A stretch of 64,000 bases of DNA from Bacillota bacterium (GCA_023412005.1 JAEYOE010000015.1:1-64000); one strand, 5' to 3'. Shown: positions 1-8,887, numbered from the stretch's first letter. A program made the numbers and translations. Notes: generated from the letters alone by a model not told the origin.

Positions 1-24
1 GACTTCAAGCACCAGCTTGAAGTC
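1..24. repeat. Perfect inverted repeat (hairpin) at window edge
   Basis: GACTTCAAGC and its exact complement GCTTGAAGTC are separated by 4 bases. No T-tract follows on the plus strand, so a classical terminator is not shown. It could be the terminator of a minus-strand or upstream gene outside the window. Confidence 0.6.
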
Positions 25-62
25 TATCGATACCGCTCAAACAAGATACCTATGCGCCCGCT

Positions 63-82
63 CGGTTGGCGATCGCCAACCG
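63..82. repeat. Perfect 20-bp palindrome
   Basis: CGGTTGGCGATCGCCAACCG reads the same on both strands. There is no T-tract. It is either a protein-binding site or part of a dispersed repeat; its function is unknown. Confidence 0.6.
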
Positions 83-301
83 ATTATCTTGCAACATACA
101 CTGTCCAATATGTTTGACAAACCTACAGAATTTAAAAGGATACTGAAGAATGCGCCATTGACATGCCGGTATGTCTTGTTAAGTCGCTTCACATATTTTT
201 CTATTTTCAATATGATTGGAATATTTGACGATACAAAAATATTGTCAGTGTCAATTAGATAATTTTAGTTTTATATATAGAAACAAGTGCAATTTAGATT
301 A

Positions 302-334
302 TGCTTGTCAAAATATTATCAATGTTGACAAGCA
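302..334. promoter_or_regulatory. Inverted repeat over the ech promoter (putative operator)
   Basis: TGCTTGTCAA (302-311) and its exact complement TTGACAAGCA (325-334) are separated by 13 bases, so the half-site centres lie 23 bp apart, about two helical turns. The right arm contains the whole -35 hexamer of the ech promoter, which makes a repressor or redox regulator site likely. The regulator is unknown. Confidence 0.6.
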
Positions 335-353
335 AAATAGCGAGTGCTATATT
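325..353 (+). promoter_or_regulatory. Promoter of the ech-hyp operon
   Basis: TTGACA at 325-330, a 17-base spacer and TATATT at 348-353 give a near-consensus housekeeping promoter about 50 bases upstream of the echA start. No further promoter of this quality was noticed before the end of hypE, so ech and hyp are probably one transcript. Confidence 0.7.
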
Positions 354-410
354 AGTCCGGTTATAGCCAGTCATTAATAAGACAGGCTGGCATGGAAGTC
401 AGGGAGATAT

Positions 411-2309
411 ATGTCACTGCTTGTATTACTCATTATAGTTCCTTTATTGGCTGCCGCTTTGATGATATGCATCAAACACAGCGCCCTGCGCAATATCATC
501 ATCATTTTGGCCACACTGGTCATAGCGGGCCTTTCAGTGATGCTGGCTGTTACACACTTTAACTCAGCGGAAGAATATTACCTTGTGCAGTCAACCGAGA
601 TCAATATCAGCCTGTTTGCCATAGAGATATTGATATCTCTCTACATTATATACATAACAGTACGCAGCAAAAAGTATTTGATCACGTTATTAACGGTTGT
701 CCAGATGGCAGCGCTGGCATTGTATGAGCTGTCAGGACATCACTTAACAGAATCGCTGAGTCATCATTTCTTTGTGGATAGGCTGAGCATCATCATGGTC
801 ATTATCATCGCTTTTGTCGGCGGGCTTATCTGTATCTATTCAATATCGTACATGAAGCATTACCATGCGCATCATAAGGACATAAAAGACCGTCGCCCTA
901 TGTTTTTTTCGGTGATCTTTTTGTTTTTTTCTGCGATGTTCGGCATTGTGCTCTCCAACGATCTCGTTTGGGTATTTTTGTTCTGGGAGGTTACCACCGT
1001 TTGTTCCTTCCTGTTGATTGGCTATACAAAAACGCCTGAAGCAAAAAAGAATGCATTTACAGCCCTGTTGTATAATACGATCGGCGGGGTATTCTTTGCA
1101 GCGGGCATCATATTCTTCGGAACAGTGATGCACGTTACGGAGCTAAAGGATATCTTGGCGTCTCAAAATGTTCTGCTCGTTATACCGGCTTTATTCATCG
1201 CCATCGCTGGCCTTACGAAGGCCGCGCAAATGCCGTTTTCCAGATGGCTGCTGGGTGCGATGGTGGCACCCACACCCACATCGGCGCTGCTGCATTCATC
1301 AACAATGGTGAAAGCGGGTGTGTATATCATCATTCGCATCGCGCCGTTGCTGACGGGGAATATGGCCGGCTTCTTCGTGGTGCTGGTGGGGGGAATTACG
1401 TTTCTGTCCGCTTCCATCATTGCCATTTCGCAAAACGATGCCAAAAAGGTGCTGGCATATTCCACAATTGCGAATTTGGGATTGATTGTGTCGTGCGCGG
1501 GTATCGGTACTTATGAATCGCTATGGGCGGCTTTATTCATGATCATTTTCCATGCCGTATCCAAATCGCTTATGTTCCTGTCTGTGGGATCAGTGGAAGG
1601 ACTTATGGGCAGCCGCGATATTGAAGACATGCACGGGCTTATAGTCAAGCTGCCGATGATGGCGATATTGATGACGGTTGGCATCGCGGGTATGTTCCTT
1701 GCGCCGTTTGGTATGTTGATATCGAAGTGGGCGGCCATGAAGGCATTTCTCGATTCCAAGAACATGATTATGCTGATGCTGCTGGTGTTTGGCAGCGCAG
1801 CGACACTGTTTTACTGGACCAAATGGCTGGGAAAATTGGTCGCTATCCGCCCGCAGAGTGAACGGTTGCCGGACAAAGCACCAAAAGCGGAGTTGGTGGC
1901 GCTGTATGCACTGGCGGCATTCACAATTGCCAGCTGCCTGCTGTTCCCGATCGTCTCGCAATTTCTGGTTGAGCCGTTTCTGACACAAATGTTCGGTGCA
2001 TCACAGGTGGTTATCGGTTTGGGCAACCAAAATATCATGCTGATGCTGCTGGGGATGATACTTTTACTGCCTGTCGGATTGCGATTTTTCACACGCGGTA
2101 AGCTGACCACTGTTTATATGGCAGGCATTAACTCGGGTGACAATAGGCATTTTGAAGGATCAGGCGGAGAGATAAAGCGGATGTATCTTGCAAACTGGTA
2201 TATGGAACGCTACTTTGGAGAACAGCGGTTGTTTAAAATCGCGGCACTGACCGCGCTCGCCTTACTGGTGTTTGCATTGATTTATCTTTGTGGGAGTGTT
2301 TTGGGATGA
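411..2309 (+). CDS. echA: Ech hydrogenase subunit EchA (NuoL-like proton/ion-translocating subunit)
   Basis: Large membrane subunit of a group 4 [NiFe] hydrogenase, related to the antiporter-like subunits of complex I. The 632-residue protein is almost entirely hydrophobic helices. It shows the family hallmarks: a membrane glutamate in FLFWEVTTVCSFLLIGY (E193), K270 in LTKAAQMPFSRWL, and K301 in the APTPTSALLHSSTMVKAG block. In this family these charged residues form the ion path. The start follows GGGAG at 402-406. Its stop overlaps the echB start as ATGA. It is the first gene of a complete echABCDEF set and presumably couples ferredoxin-dependent H2 formation to proton or sodium export. Confidence 0.93.
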   Translation: MSLLVLLIIVPLLAAALMICIKHSALRNIIIILATLVIAGLSVMLAVTHFNSAEEYYLVQSTEINISLFAIEILISLYIIYITVRSKKYLITLLTVVQMAALALYELSGHHLTESLSHHFFVDRLSIIMVIIIAFVGGLICIYSISYMKHYHAHHKDIKDRRPMFFSVIFLFFSAMFGIVLSNDLVWVFLFWEVTTVCSFLLIGYTKTPEAKKNAFTALLYNTIGGVFFAAGIIFFGTVMHVTELKDILASQNVLLVIPALFIAIAGLTKAAQMPFSRWLLGAMVAPTPTSALLHSSTMVKAGVYIIIRIAPLLTGNMAGFFVVLVGGITFLSASIIAISQNDAKKVLAYSTIANLGLIVSCAGIGTYESLWAALFMIIFHAVSKSLMFLSVGSVEGLMGSRDIEDMHGLIVKLPMMAILMTVGIAGMFLAPFGMLISKWAAMKAFLDSKNMIMLMLLVFGSAATLFYWTKWLGKLVAIRPQSERLPDKAPKAELVALYALAAFTIASCLLFPIVSQFLVEPFLTQMFGASQVVIGLGNQNIMLMLLGMILLLPVGLRFFTRGKLTTVYMAGINSGDNRHFEGSGGEIKRMYLANWYMERYFGEQRLFKIAALTALALLVFALIYLCGSVLG

Positions 2310-3169
2310 ACTGGCTATATGCATTGATATACGTTTTAATGGCACCTATCTTGGGCGGGTTGTTAGCCGGAGTGGATTTGAAAATCACTGCGCGTATGCA
2401 GGGACGACAGGGTCCGCCGATCGTTCAGCCATTTTATGACGTTATGAAGCTTTTTAGAAAAGAAGCTGTCGTCGTCAACAACGCGACAACATTCCTTGTG
2501 GTGATGTTTTTACTGTTTATGATCGCCACAGGTATTATCTTCTTCTCCGGCGGTGATTTTCTGCTGGTGATTTTCGCGCTGACACTCGCGAGCATTTTTC
2601 TGCTGATTGCAGCGTATTCCACAAATTCGCCATACAGCAATTTGGGCGCAGACCGAGAGCTACTTGCCATGATGGCCTATGAGCCGATGGTTCTTTTCAC
2701 GGCCATGGGGTTTTACTTGTCGGACAAAACATTTACTGTCAGCAGCATAATGTCGTCGCAGATACCGTCCATCATTTATCTTCCCGGCGTTTTTATCGGG
2801 TTTGTGTTCATACTGACGTTTAAATTTCGAAAGTCGCCGTTTGACATCAGCACATCGCACCATGCGCATCAGGAACTGGTGAGCGGCCTGACAACCGAGT
2901 TTTCCGGCCCCACCCTGGCGATTGTAGAAATTACACACTGGTACGAAAATATTATGCTGCTGGGCTTTGTCTACCTGTTCTTCGCGTGGAATGCCCCTTT
3001 AAGCCCATTGGTGGCCGTGGCTGTCTGTCTGTTTATTTACTTTTTGGAGATACTGATTGACAACTCTTTCGCGCGTGTGAGATGGAAATGGGCACTGAAA
3101 ACGGTATGGGTTTTAACGGCATCGGTCGGCTTTTTAAATCTGGTTATTCTCTCATTGATATTAAAGTAG
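2306..3169 (+). CDS. echB: Ech hydrogenase subunit EchB (NuoH-like membrane subunit)
   Basis: This is the second membrane subunit, homologous to complex I NuoH/HyfC, and anchors the hydrophilic hydrogenase module to the ion-pumping part. From the ATG overlapping the echA stop it is 287 residues, usual for EchB; an in-frame start 18 bases upstream would lie inside echA and is less likely. The conserved loop ARMQGRQGPPIVQPFYDVMKLF is present near the N-terminus (around residues 30-50). The segment FRKSPFDISTSHHAHQELVSG matches the conserved acidic loop of the family. Several hydrophobic helices follow. Confidence 0.93.
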   Translation: MNWLYALIYVLMAPILGGLLAGVDLKITARMQGRQGPPIVQPFYDVMKLFRKEAVVVNNATTFLVVMFLLFMIATGIIFFSGGDFLLVIFALTLASIFLLIAAYSTNSPYSNLGADRELLAMMAYEPMVLFTAMGFYLSDKTFTVSSIMSSQIPSIIYLPGVFIGFVFILTFKFRKSPFDISTSHHAHQELVSGLTTEFSGPTLAIVEITHWYENIMLLGFVYLFFAWNAPLSPLVAVAVCLFIYFLEILIDNSFARVRWKWALKTVWVLTASVGFLNLVILSLILK

Positions 3170-3176
3170 GTGGACA

Positions 3177-3641
3177 ATGGGTTATTTCAGCAAATCCCCT
3201 TGGGTAATACATTACAACGGATCCAGCTGCAACGGCTGCGATATAGAAGTTCTTGCGTGCCTCACGCCGCTATACGATCTAGAACGCTTCGGCATTATCA
3301 ATACCGGCAACCCCAAGCACGCCGATATATTGCTGGTGACGGGCGGCGTTAACGCACAGGCTTTGAGCGTGCTGCAACAAATATATGAGCAGATGCCAAA
3401 CCCCAAGGCTGTGGTTGCCATCGGCATATGCGCCACCAGCGGCGGCATATTTGCAGACTGCTACAACATCATAGGCGGTGCCGACAAAGCGGTGCCGGTG
3501 GACGTTTATGTGCCCGGCTGCGCGGCGCGCCCCGAGGCCATTATCGACGGCGTTGCCAAGGCGGCTCAAATTTTGGATGATAAATACAAAAAATCAAAAC
3601 TGGCCAAGAAGAAAGCCAATAAAACGGGAGTGAACAAATGA
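3177..3641 (+). CDS. echC: Ech hydrogenase small subunit EchC (NuoB-like, [4Fe-4S])
   Basis: Small electron-transfer subunit of the hydrogenase, 154 residues. It carries the four cysteines that hold the proximal [4Fe-4S] cluster: C18 and C21 in SSCNGCDIE, C85 in GICATSGG, and C115 in VPGCAARPEA. This is the short NuoB-like form typical of group 4 enzymes, not the two-domain small subunit of uptake hydrogenases. It has no Tat signal, in keeping with a cytoplasmic site. It starts seven bases after echB and its stop overlaps the echD start. The lysine-rich tail has no assigned role. Confidence 0.94.
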   Translation: MGYFSKSPWVIHYNGSSCNGCDIEVLACLTPLYDLERFGIINTGNPKHADILLVTGGVNAQALSVLQQIYEQMPNPKAVVAIGICATSGGIFADCYNIIGGADKAVPVDVYVPGCAARPEAIIDGVAKAAQILDDKYKKSKLAKKKANKTGVNK

Positions 3642-3991
3642 AGCCCGATACTGAATTTATCAATATTTTGCCGATAGAGCTGCTCAACCGCGTGAGCGAC
3701 CTTAAAGAACAAGGGTGCCGTCTGGTTCAGATTTGCTGCAGCAAGCGGGGCGACGCGCTGGAGCTGGACTACTCCTTCGACCGATCCTATCAGCTTGTTG
3801 ACCTGAAAATGGAAGTGTCTCCTGCGGATGAGATCGACAGCATCAGTGCCGTATTTCCGCCGGCATTTTTATACGAGAACGAGATCGAATCTCTATTCGG
3901 TTTAAAAGTGAAGCACAAGCTGGTTGATTTCGGGGGCAAGCTTTATCAAACGGCAAAGCAGACTCCGTTTGCCGGAAAGGACGGCGAGTAG
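3638..3991 (+). CDS. echD: Ech hydrogenase subunit EchD (NuoC-like)
   Basis: A 117-residue hydrophilic subunit corresponding to NuoC of complex I, which binds the large subunit. The signature is the segment around FPPAFLYENEIESLFGLKV (about residues 71-89), matching the conserved NuoC tail. The first half, with the CRLVQICCSKRG strand, is poorly conserved, as usual for EchD. The ATG overlaps the echC stop (ATGA). Its place between echC and echE is the standard order of Ech operons. Confidence 0.88.
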   Translation: MKPDTEFINILPIELLNRVSDLKEQGCRLVQICCSKRGDALELDYSFDRSYQLVDLKMEVSPADEIDSISAVFPPAFLYENEIESLFGLKVKHKLVDFGGKLYQTAKQTPFAGKDGE

Positions 3992-3993
3992 AT

Positions 3994-5073
3994 ATGGGCA
4001 AGAGAAGCGTCATTCCGTTCGGCCCTCAGCATCCGGTGCTGCCGGAGCCAATTCATCTTGACCTGGTGATTGAAGATGAGCGTGTGGTTGAAGCGGTTCC
4101 ATCCATCGGCTATATTCACCGCGGCCTTGAAAAGCTGGCTGAAACCCGCGATTTTATTGATTACGTTTACGTTGCCGAGCGCGTCTGCGGTATATGCAGC
4201 TTTATGCACGGCATGGGCTATTGCATGGCCATAGAAGATATCATGAAGCTGGACCTTCCCCCCCGCGCGCTTTACCTGCGTGTGGTGTGGGCGGAGCTTT
4301 CGCGTATTCACAGCCACCTTTTGTGGATGGGTCTGCTGGCAGATTCGTTCGGGTTTGAAAACCTGTTTATGCAGTGCTGGCGTCTGCGCGAGAAGGTGCT
4401 GGACATCTTTGAGATGACAACTGGCGGCCGCGTGATATTCTCGGTATGTAAGGTGGGCGGCGTCCGCAAGGATATGGATAAGGACAGCCTCAAGATTATA
4501 TTATCGACATTGGAGGAGGTTGGGCGCGAGTTCAAAGTGCTTGAGAATACCTTCCTGAATGATAAATCAGTGCTCCACCGTTTGAAGGGCATTGGCGTGC
4601 TGACAGCAGACGAAGCCCTGGCTCTTGGCGCGGTGGGCCCCATGCTGCGCGCCAGCGGCGTGCAGCAAGATATGCGCAAGACTGGCTACGCAATCTATGA
4701 TGAGCTCGATGTGCCGGTCATCACCAGTCCGGACGGCGACAGCTATGCCCGATGCGCGGTGCGCATGGGTGAAGTGCATACGTCCATCGATATTATCCGT
4801 CAGGCAATCGGCAAGATACCGGAAGGCGAAATCGCCGTGAAGGCAACGGGCACACCGGGCGGGCAAAGCTTTATCCGCGTGGAGCAGCCGCGCGGCGAGG
4901 CATTCTATCACGTACGCGCCAATGGCACTAAATTTTTGGAGCGTTTTCGTGTGCGCACGCCCACATTTGCGAACCTGCCCGCACTGCTGAAAATACTTGA
5001 AGGGCGCAGCCTGGCCAACGTGCCGGTGCTGATACTCACGATCGACCCGTGCATCAGCTGCACAGAAAGGTAG
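3994..5073 (+). CDS. echE: Ech hydrogenase large catalytic subunit EchE (NuoD-like, [NiFe])
   Basis: Catalytic subunit binding the NiFe(CN)2CO centre. The N-terminal nickel motif RVCGIC (C65, C68, with H72) and the C-terminal motif DPCISCTER (C353, C356) are both intact. All four ligands are cysteine; none is replaced by a TGA/selenocysteine codon. The protein ends at the arginine three residues past the last cysteine. In families with a precursor tail that position is where a maturation protease cuts, so this subunit has no tail to remove. That agrees with the absence of a hydrogenase protease gene in the cluster. At 359 residues it is normal for EchE/CooH. Confidence 0.95.
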   Translation: MGKRSVIPFGPQHPVLPEPIHLDLVIEDERVVEAVPSIGYIHRGLEKLAETRDFIDYVYVAERVCGICSFMHGMGYCMAIEDIMKLDLPPRALYLRVVWAELSRIHSHLLWMGLLADSFGFENLFMQCWRLREKVLDIFEMTTGGRVIFSVCKVGGVRKDMDKDSLKIILSTLEEVGREFKVLENTFLNDKSVLHRLKGIGVLTADEALALGAVGPMLRASGVQQDMRKTGYAIYDELDVPVITSPDGDSYARCAVRMGEVHTSIDIIRQAIGKIPEGEIAVKATGTPGGQSFIRVEQPRGEAFYHVRANGTKFLERFRVRTPTFANLPALLKILEGRSLANVPVLILTIDPCISCTER

Positions 5074-5080
5074 GCGCACG

Positions 5081-5419
5081 ATGTCTGTCATGAATTTTTC
5101 GCGCAGTGCGCTTAAAAACCTGACTCATAAGCCCGCAACGCTTATGTATCCGTTCAAGAAAAGGGTGCTCTTCGACCGCACGCGCGGTCATGTCGGTATC
5201 AGCATTGCCGACTGCATTTATTGCGGCATCTGCCAGAAGCGCTGCCCCACCGGCAGCATTCACGTTAATAAAGCGGATAAACACTGGGAGATTGAACGCA
5301 TGAAGTGCATTCAATGCAACTCCTGTGTGGAAAACTGTCCTAAGAAATGCCTCACGATGAATAATGACTACACCACACCTGACATAGAAAAACAAACGGA
5401 CGATTTTACCGGTGCATGA
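5081..5419 (+). CDS. echF: Ech hydrogenase ferredoxin-like subunit EchF (2[4Fe-4S])
   Basis: A 112-residue NuoI-like electron entry subunit. There are two canonical cluster motifs: C45-x2-C48-x2-C51-x3-C55P and C76-x2-C79-x2-C82-x3-C86P. It passes electrons from reduced ferredoxin to EchC. The N-terminal 40 residues are basic and match the membrane-facing part of NuoI-type proteins. Its last eight bases overlap the GTG start of hypA, so structural and maturation genes are translationally linked. Confidence 0.93.
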   Translation: MSVMNFSRSALKNLTHKPATLMYPFKKRVLFDRTRGHVGISIADCIYCGICQKRCPTGSIHVNKADKHWEIERMKCIQCNSCVENCPKKCLTMNNDYTTPDIEKQTDDFTGA

Positions 5420-5789
5420 GTATCCCATTACGCTGGAGATCATCCGCATTGCGGTAGAAACGGCAAAAGAGAAAAACGCACAGCGCGTGGATAAAATCGC
5501 GCTGGTCATCGGCGATTTGTCGGGATATGTGGGTGAAAGCGTCCACATGTATTTCGATGAGATATCGAAAGGAACGGCCTGTGAGGGTTGTCACCTGGAA
5601 ATCACGCGCGTTAAGTCCATGGTAAAATGCACCGTCTGCGGCGAGGTTTTTGAAAGAAAGCCATTCTCATTCGAGTGTCCGGTGTGCAAAGGTCAGGCCG
5701 GTCCCACAAGTATCGGAACGGAGTTCTATATCGATTATATCGAAGTGCATCGTAATAAAGGAGACAATGATGGAAACAGAACGGATTGA
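5412..5789 (+). CDS. hypA: Hydrogenase nickel-incorporation protein HypA
   Basis: Nickel metallochaperone for the [NiFe] site. The start is a GTG that gives M-H-E-Y-P-I-T. This choice is decided by the invariant N-terminal MHE, whose His2 binds nickel in the family; the ATG four bases further on is out of frame. The structural zinc site is present as CTVC (C73, C76) and CPVC (C89, C92). Length 125 residues is slightly above the usual 113-119. It overlaps echF at its start and hypB at its end. Confidence 0.94.
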   Translation: MHEYPITLEIIRIAVETAKEKNAQRVDKIALVIGDLSGYVGESVHMYFDEISKGTACEGCHLEITRVKSMVKCTVCGEVFERKPFSFECPVCKGQAGPTSIGTEFYIDYIEVHRNKGDNDGNRTD

Positions 5790-6429
5790 CGTCAAGCAAT
5801 CCATATACGATAAAAACGACCGAATTGCTGATAACGTGAACCGTGACATGTCTGCCAACGGTACACTGCTCATCAATGTGATGGGCGCGCCCGGCGCCGG
5901 TAAAACCTCGGTGATCCGCCGCGTTGTTGAAGGGTTGTCACTGCCCGCCGCTGTGATTGAAGGCGACATCGAGTCGGACATCGACACCAAGGCTCTGGAA
6001 GCTATCGGCATCAGCACGTACCAAATCAACACGCACGGCGCGTGCCATTTGGACGCACCGACCATTCAGACAGCGGTCGGCGAATTTAATATTCCGCAGA
6101 ACGGCGTGGTGTTCATTGAAAACATTGGCAACCTCGTGTGTCCGGCGGAGTTCACCATCGGCGAACACGCAAAAATGCTGATCGTCACCGCAACGGATGG
6201 CAGCGACAAGCCGTATAAGTATCCGCTGGCGTTCGAAAAAGCGGATATCATTGTGCTGAACAAGGCGGATCTGCTGCCGTATGTGGATTTTGATGAGAGC
6301 TTTTTCATGGCGGGCGTACGGGCGCTGAACCCGGCTGTGCCTGTGATGAAGGTATCTGCCCGGGTCGGTGAGGGTGTGGACGGAATCATACAATGGATAA
6401 AAGAGAAGAAAAGCAGCCTCGGGGCTTGA
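5770..6429 (+). CDS. hypB: Hydrogenase maturation GTPase HypB
   Basis: A GTPase that works with HypA to insert nickel. The P-loop GAPGAGKT lies at residues 39-46. The G-domain metal site is visible as C92-H93 and C124 (GNLVCPAEF), and NKAD gives guanine specificity. The N-terminal CxxCGC high-affinity nickel motif and His-rich stretch of some HypB proteins are absent. The start at 5770 lies six bases after GGAG (5760-5763); an adjacent ATG at 5767 is possible. The reading frame stays open further upstream inside hypA, but that part matches HypA, not HypB. Confidence 0.93.
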   Translation: METERIDVKQSIYDKNDRIADNVNRDMSANGTLLINVMGAPGAGKTSVIRRVVEGLSLPAAVIEGDIESDIDTKALEAIGISTYQINTHGACHLDAPTIQTAVGEFNIPQNGVVFIENIGNLVCPAEFTIGEHAKMLIVTATDGSDKPYKYPLAFEKADIIVLNKADLLPYVDFDESFFMAGVRALNPAVPVMKVSARVGEGVDGIIQWIKEKKSSLGA

Positions 6430-8669
6430 AAATCAAATTATACGGGATTGTTCAGGGGGTGGGTTTCCGCCCCTTTGTGGTTAAGCTGGCTTTTTCTCTG
6501 GGACTAACGGGTAAGGTTAGAAACAGCGGCGGATTGTTGGACATCACTGTCTGTGGTGCCGCGGCGCAGCTCGACGCATTTCAAAAGCGACTGCTCGAGG
6601 AAAAGCCGATGAATGCGCTGATAGTGCATTGCGAAACAGAAAACATTCCATACAAGTGCGACTCTTCCTTTGCCATTGAACCGAGCGGCGAAGCCGAAGG
6701 GCCGGTTTTTGTATCGCCGGATCTGTGCGTTTGCGACGCGTGCCTTGAAGAGCTAACAAGCGAACAGGACCAACGGTTTGCGCATCCCTTTATCAGCTGC
6801 ATGGCGTGCGGCCCGCGTTACAGCATCATTGAGGCCGCGCCGTACGACCGAGATACCACCACCATGCGCGATTTTGATATGTGCGATGCCTGCTATGCAG
6901 AGTACACAAACCGTGAAAACAGGCGCTTTCACGCGCAAACCATCTCTTGCCACAGCTGCGGCCCTTTTCTATTATATAGAGACAGCGCCGGCGCTGAGAC
7001 CACGCATGAGGCAGCGTTGAAAGGCGCCGTAAAAGCGCTGCGTACAGGCGGCGTGGTCGCCGTGAAGGGCATCGGCGGCTATCACCTTTGCTGCGACCCG
7101 TTTAACCAAAAAGCGGTGTTGCGGCTGCGCGAGCTGAAAAGCCGGGAATTGAAGCCGTTCGCGGTGATGTTTCCGAATCTGGACGATTTGAGGCATTATG
7201 CCCTTGTATCGCCGCAGGAGGAAGCGCTGCTGTTCTCCCCCGCGCGGCCCATTGTGCTGCTGAAACAAAAGCAAAATGACCTCGCGTCTGCGGTGTGCGG
7301 CGACAGCCGGCTGCTGGGCGCGTTTCTGCCGTATACACCGCTGCAGGCCATGCTGGTGCAAACAGCCGGCCCTTTGGTGATGACAAGTGCGAACGTATCG
7401 GAAGCGCCTATCGTCAAGGATGACGCATCCATGCTTGCATGGCCGGGCCTAGATGGCGTGCTGTATAACACGCGGCGTATCGCGGCGCGGGCGGACGATT
7501 CGGTAGCGAAGGTTTTGGCGAAACAGACGCAGATGATTCGACGGTCCCGCGGGTACGCGCCGCTGCCGGTTATACTGCGCGGCACGCCCCAAGGTGTGTT
7601 GTTTGCCGCAGGCGGACAGCTCAAATCCGCGTTTTGCCTCGCATCCGGGCGGTTCGCGTATGTGGGGCCGCACATCGGTGATCTGGATAACGATGACTGT
7701 ATCCGCGCCTATTGCGAAAGCCTTGATCGGCTGCAAAGGCTGCTGCGTATCAGCCCTGATCTGGCTGTTTGCGATATGCACCCCGGCTATGCGTCCACGG
7801 CTCTGGCGGAGGAAACGCAGCTGCCGCTGCTGCGCGTGCAGCACCATCATGCCCATATCGCATCCGTGATGGCAGAACACGGTCTTGATGAGCCGGTCAT
7901 CGGCATTGCTTTTGACGGCACAGGCTGGGGATGTGACAACGCCGTATGGGGCGGGGAGTTTCTAGTTTTCAGAGCTAACACCTTCAAACGGGCCGGACAC
8001 ATCAAAGCCGTACGTTTTCTAAGCGGTGACGAGGGCATGAAGGATGCGGCTAAGAGCGCCATGTACTACCTGCACGACGCGGGACTGGACGCACAGATCC
8101 GCGATGACCGCTGGCCGCTGATACGGGCAGCGCTGGACAATGATGTGAATGTACACCGCAATTCGGGCATGGGGCGTCTGTTCGACGCGGTGAGCGCGGT
8201 ACTGGATGTCTGCACGTACAACAGGTATGAAGGTGAGTGTGCAATTCTGCTGGAGAATCTCGCGGCACGGGCGCGGGCGCAAGGTATGGAACCCGCACAA
8301 ATGGCATTTTCGGTTTCACAGAAGGATGGTATACTGGTGGCGGATGCCACGCCGGTGATACCGGCGCTGACTCAAAGCGGCAAAAGCCAAGAAGCGCTGG
8401 CTCTGGGGTTCCACCAAGCGGTGGCAAACATGGCCGTCGATATCTGTGTCCGGCTGCGCGAGCAGACAGGCATCGGCTCGGCGGCGCTCTCCGGCGGTGT
8501 GTTTCAGAACGCCGTGCTGCTTGAGGATATACTGAGTAAGCTGACAGCGAAGGACTTCGCTGTATATACCAACGAGAAAGTGCCGCCCAACGACGGAGGA
8601 ATCAGCCTGGGGCAGGCGCAAATCGGCCTTTGGCACTTAAACGGAAAGGAATATAAACCATGTGTATAG
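6393..8669 (+). CDS. hypF: Carbamoyltransferase HypF (cyanide ligand synthesis)
   Basis: Makes the thiocarbamate on HypE that becomes the CN ligand, using carbamoyl phosphate. The 758 residues show the standard architecture. There is an N-terminal acylphosphatase domain (VQGVGFRPF, about residues 20-28), then paired zinc fingers (CVCDAC...CMACGP and CDAC...CHSCGP, about 110-190). A YrdC-like domain with KGIGGYHLCCD follows, and a Kae1-like C-terminal domain with HHHAHIASVMAEHG near residue 485. The ATG lies 37 bases inside hypB with a weak ribosome-binding site. A TTG at 6426, nearer the hypB stop, is an alternative that would remove 11 residues. Confidence 0.94.
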   Translation: MDKREEKQPRGLKIKLYGIVQGVGFRPFVVKLAFSLGLTGKVRNSGGLLDITVCGAAAQLDAFQKRLLEEKPMNALIVHCETENIPYKCDSSFAIEPSGEAEGPVFVSPDLCVCDACLEELTSEQDQRFAHPFISCMACGPRYSIIEAAPYDRDTTTMRDFDMCDACYAEYTNRENRRFHAQTISCHSCGPFLLYRDSAGAETTHEAALKGAVKALRTGGVVAVKGIGGYHLCCDPFNQKAVLRLRELKSRELKPFAVMFPNLDDLRHYALVSPQEEALLFSPARPIVLLKQKQNDLASAVCGDSRLLGAFLPYTPLQAMLVQTAGPLVMTSANVSEAPIVKDDASMLAWPGLDGVLYNTRRIAARADDSVAKVLAKQTQMIRRSRGYAPLPVILRGTPQGVLFAAGGQLKSAFCLASGRFAYVGPHIGDLDNDDCIRAYCESLDRLQRLLRISPDLAVCDMHPGYASTALAEETQLPLLRVQHHHAHIASVMAEHGLDEPVIGIAFDGTGWGCDNAVWGGEFLVFRANTFKRAGHIKAVRFLSGDEGMKDAAKSAMYYLHDAGLDAQIRDDRWPLIRAALDNDVNVHRNSGMGRLFDAVSAVLDVCTYNRYEGECAILLENLAARARAQGMEPAQMAFSVSQKDGILVADATPVIPALTQSGKSQEALALGFHQAVANMAVDICVRLREQTGIGSAALSGGVFQNAVLLEDILSKLTAKDFAVYTNEKVPPNDGGISLGQAQIGLWHLNGKEYKPCV

Positions 8670-8887
8670 CGGTGCCCGGGCGGGTTCTATCCATATCGAA
8701 TGGCCGGGCAAAGGTGGATTTTTCGGGCAACATTGTGGAGGCCGACATGCGGCTGGTGGACGCTGAGGTGGGCGACTACGTACTGGTGCACGCGGGCTGC
8801 GCCATCGAAGTGATGAAACCGTCGCAGGCGGAAGATTTGGCTGCCCTGCTGGAAGAGATCGGGGCACTTGCGAATGAACGGCCTTGA
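8660..8887 (+). CDS. hypC: Hydrogenase maturation chaperone HypC
   Basis: A small chaperone that carries the Fe(CN)2CO unit with HypD and delivers it to the large subunit. The N-terminal MCIAVPGRVLSI is diagnostic: Cys2 is the essential iron-binding residue exposed after removal of the initiator methionine. It is 75 residues, normal length. It overlaps the hypF end by ten bases and the hypD start by fourteen. Confidence 0.95.
   Translation: MCIAVPGRVLSISNGRAKVDFSGNIVEADMRLVDAEVGDYVLVHAGCAIEVMKPSQAEDLAALLEEIGALANERP

Larger units (their letters stand above)
1..301. other. Left edge without a supported gene
   Basis: No convincing gene is visible. The one short open frame here (17-262, plus) has no ribosome-binding site and an unconvincing composition. 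The stretch is rich in hairpins: a perfect 10-bp inverted repeat at 1-24 (loop acca), a perfect 20-bp palindrome at 63-82, and a near-perfect 16-bp palindrome at 160-175. These may be the end of a neighbouring transcription unit or a repeat element cut by the window edge. Confidence 0.5.

Noticed and set aside
17..262. Open frame of 81 codons at the left edge
   Set aside because: It spans two palindromes, lacks a ribosome-binding site and shows no protein family character.
3994..5073. Possible selenocysteine in the hydrogenase large subunit, given the nearby selenium cluster
   Set aside because: All four nickel ligands are encoded as cysteine and the gene stops with TAG after the last motif.
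4311..5091. Minus-strand open frames opposite echE
   Set aside because: They are shadows of echE, which carries complete nickel-binding motifs on the plus strand.
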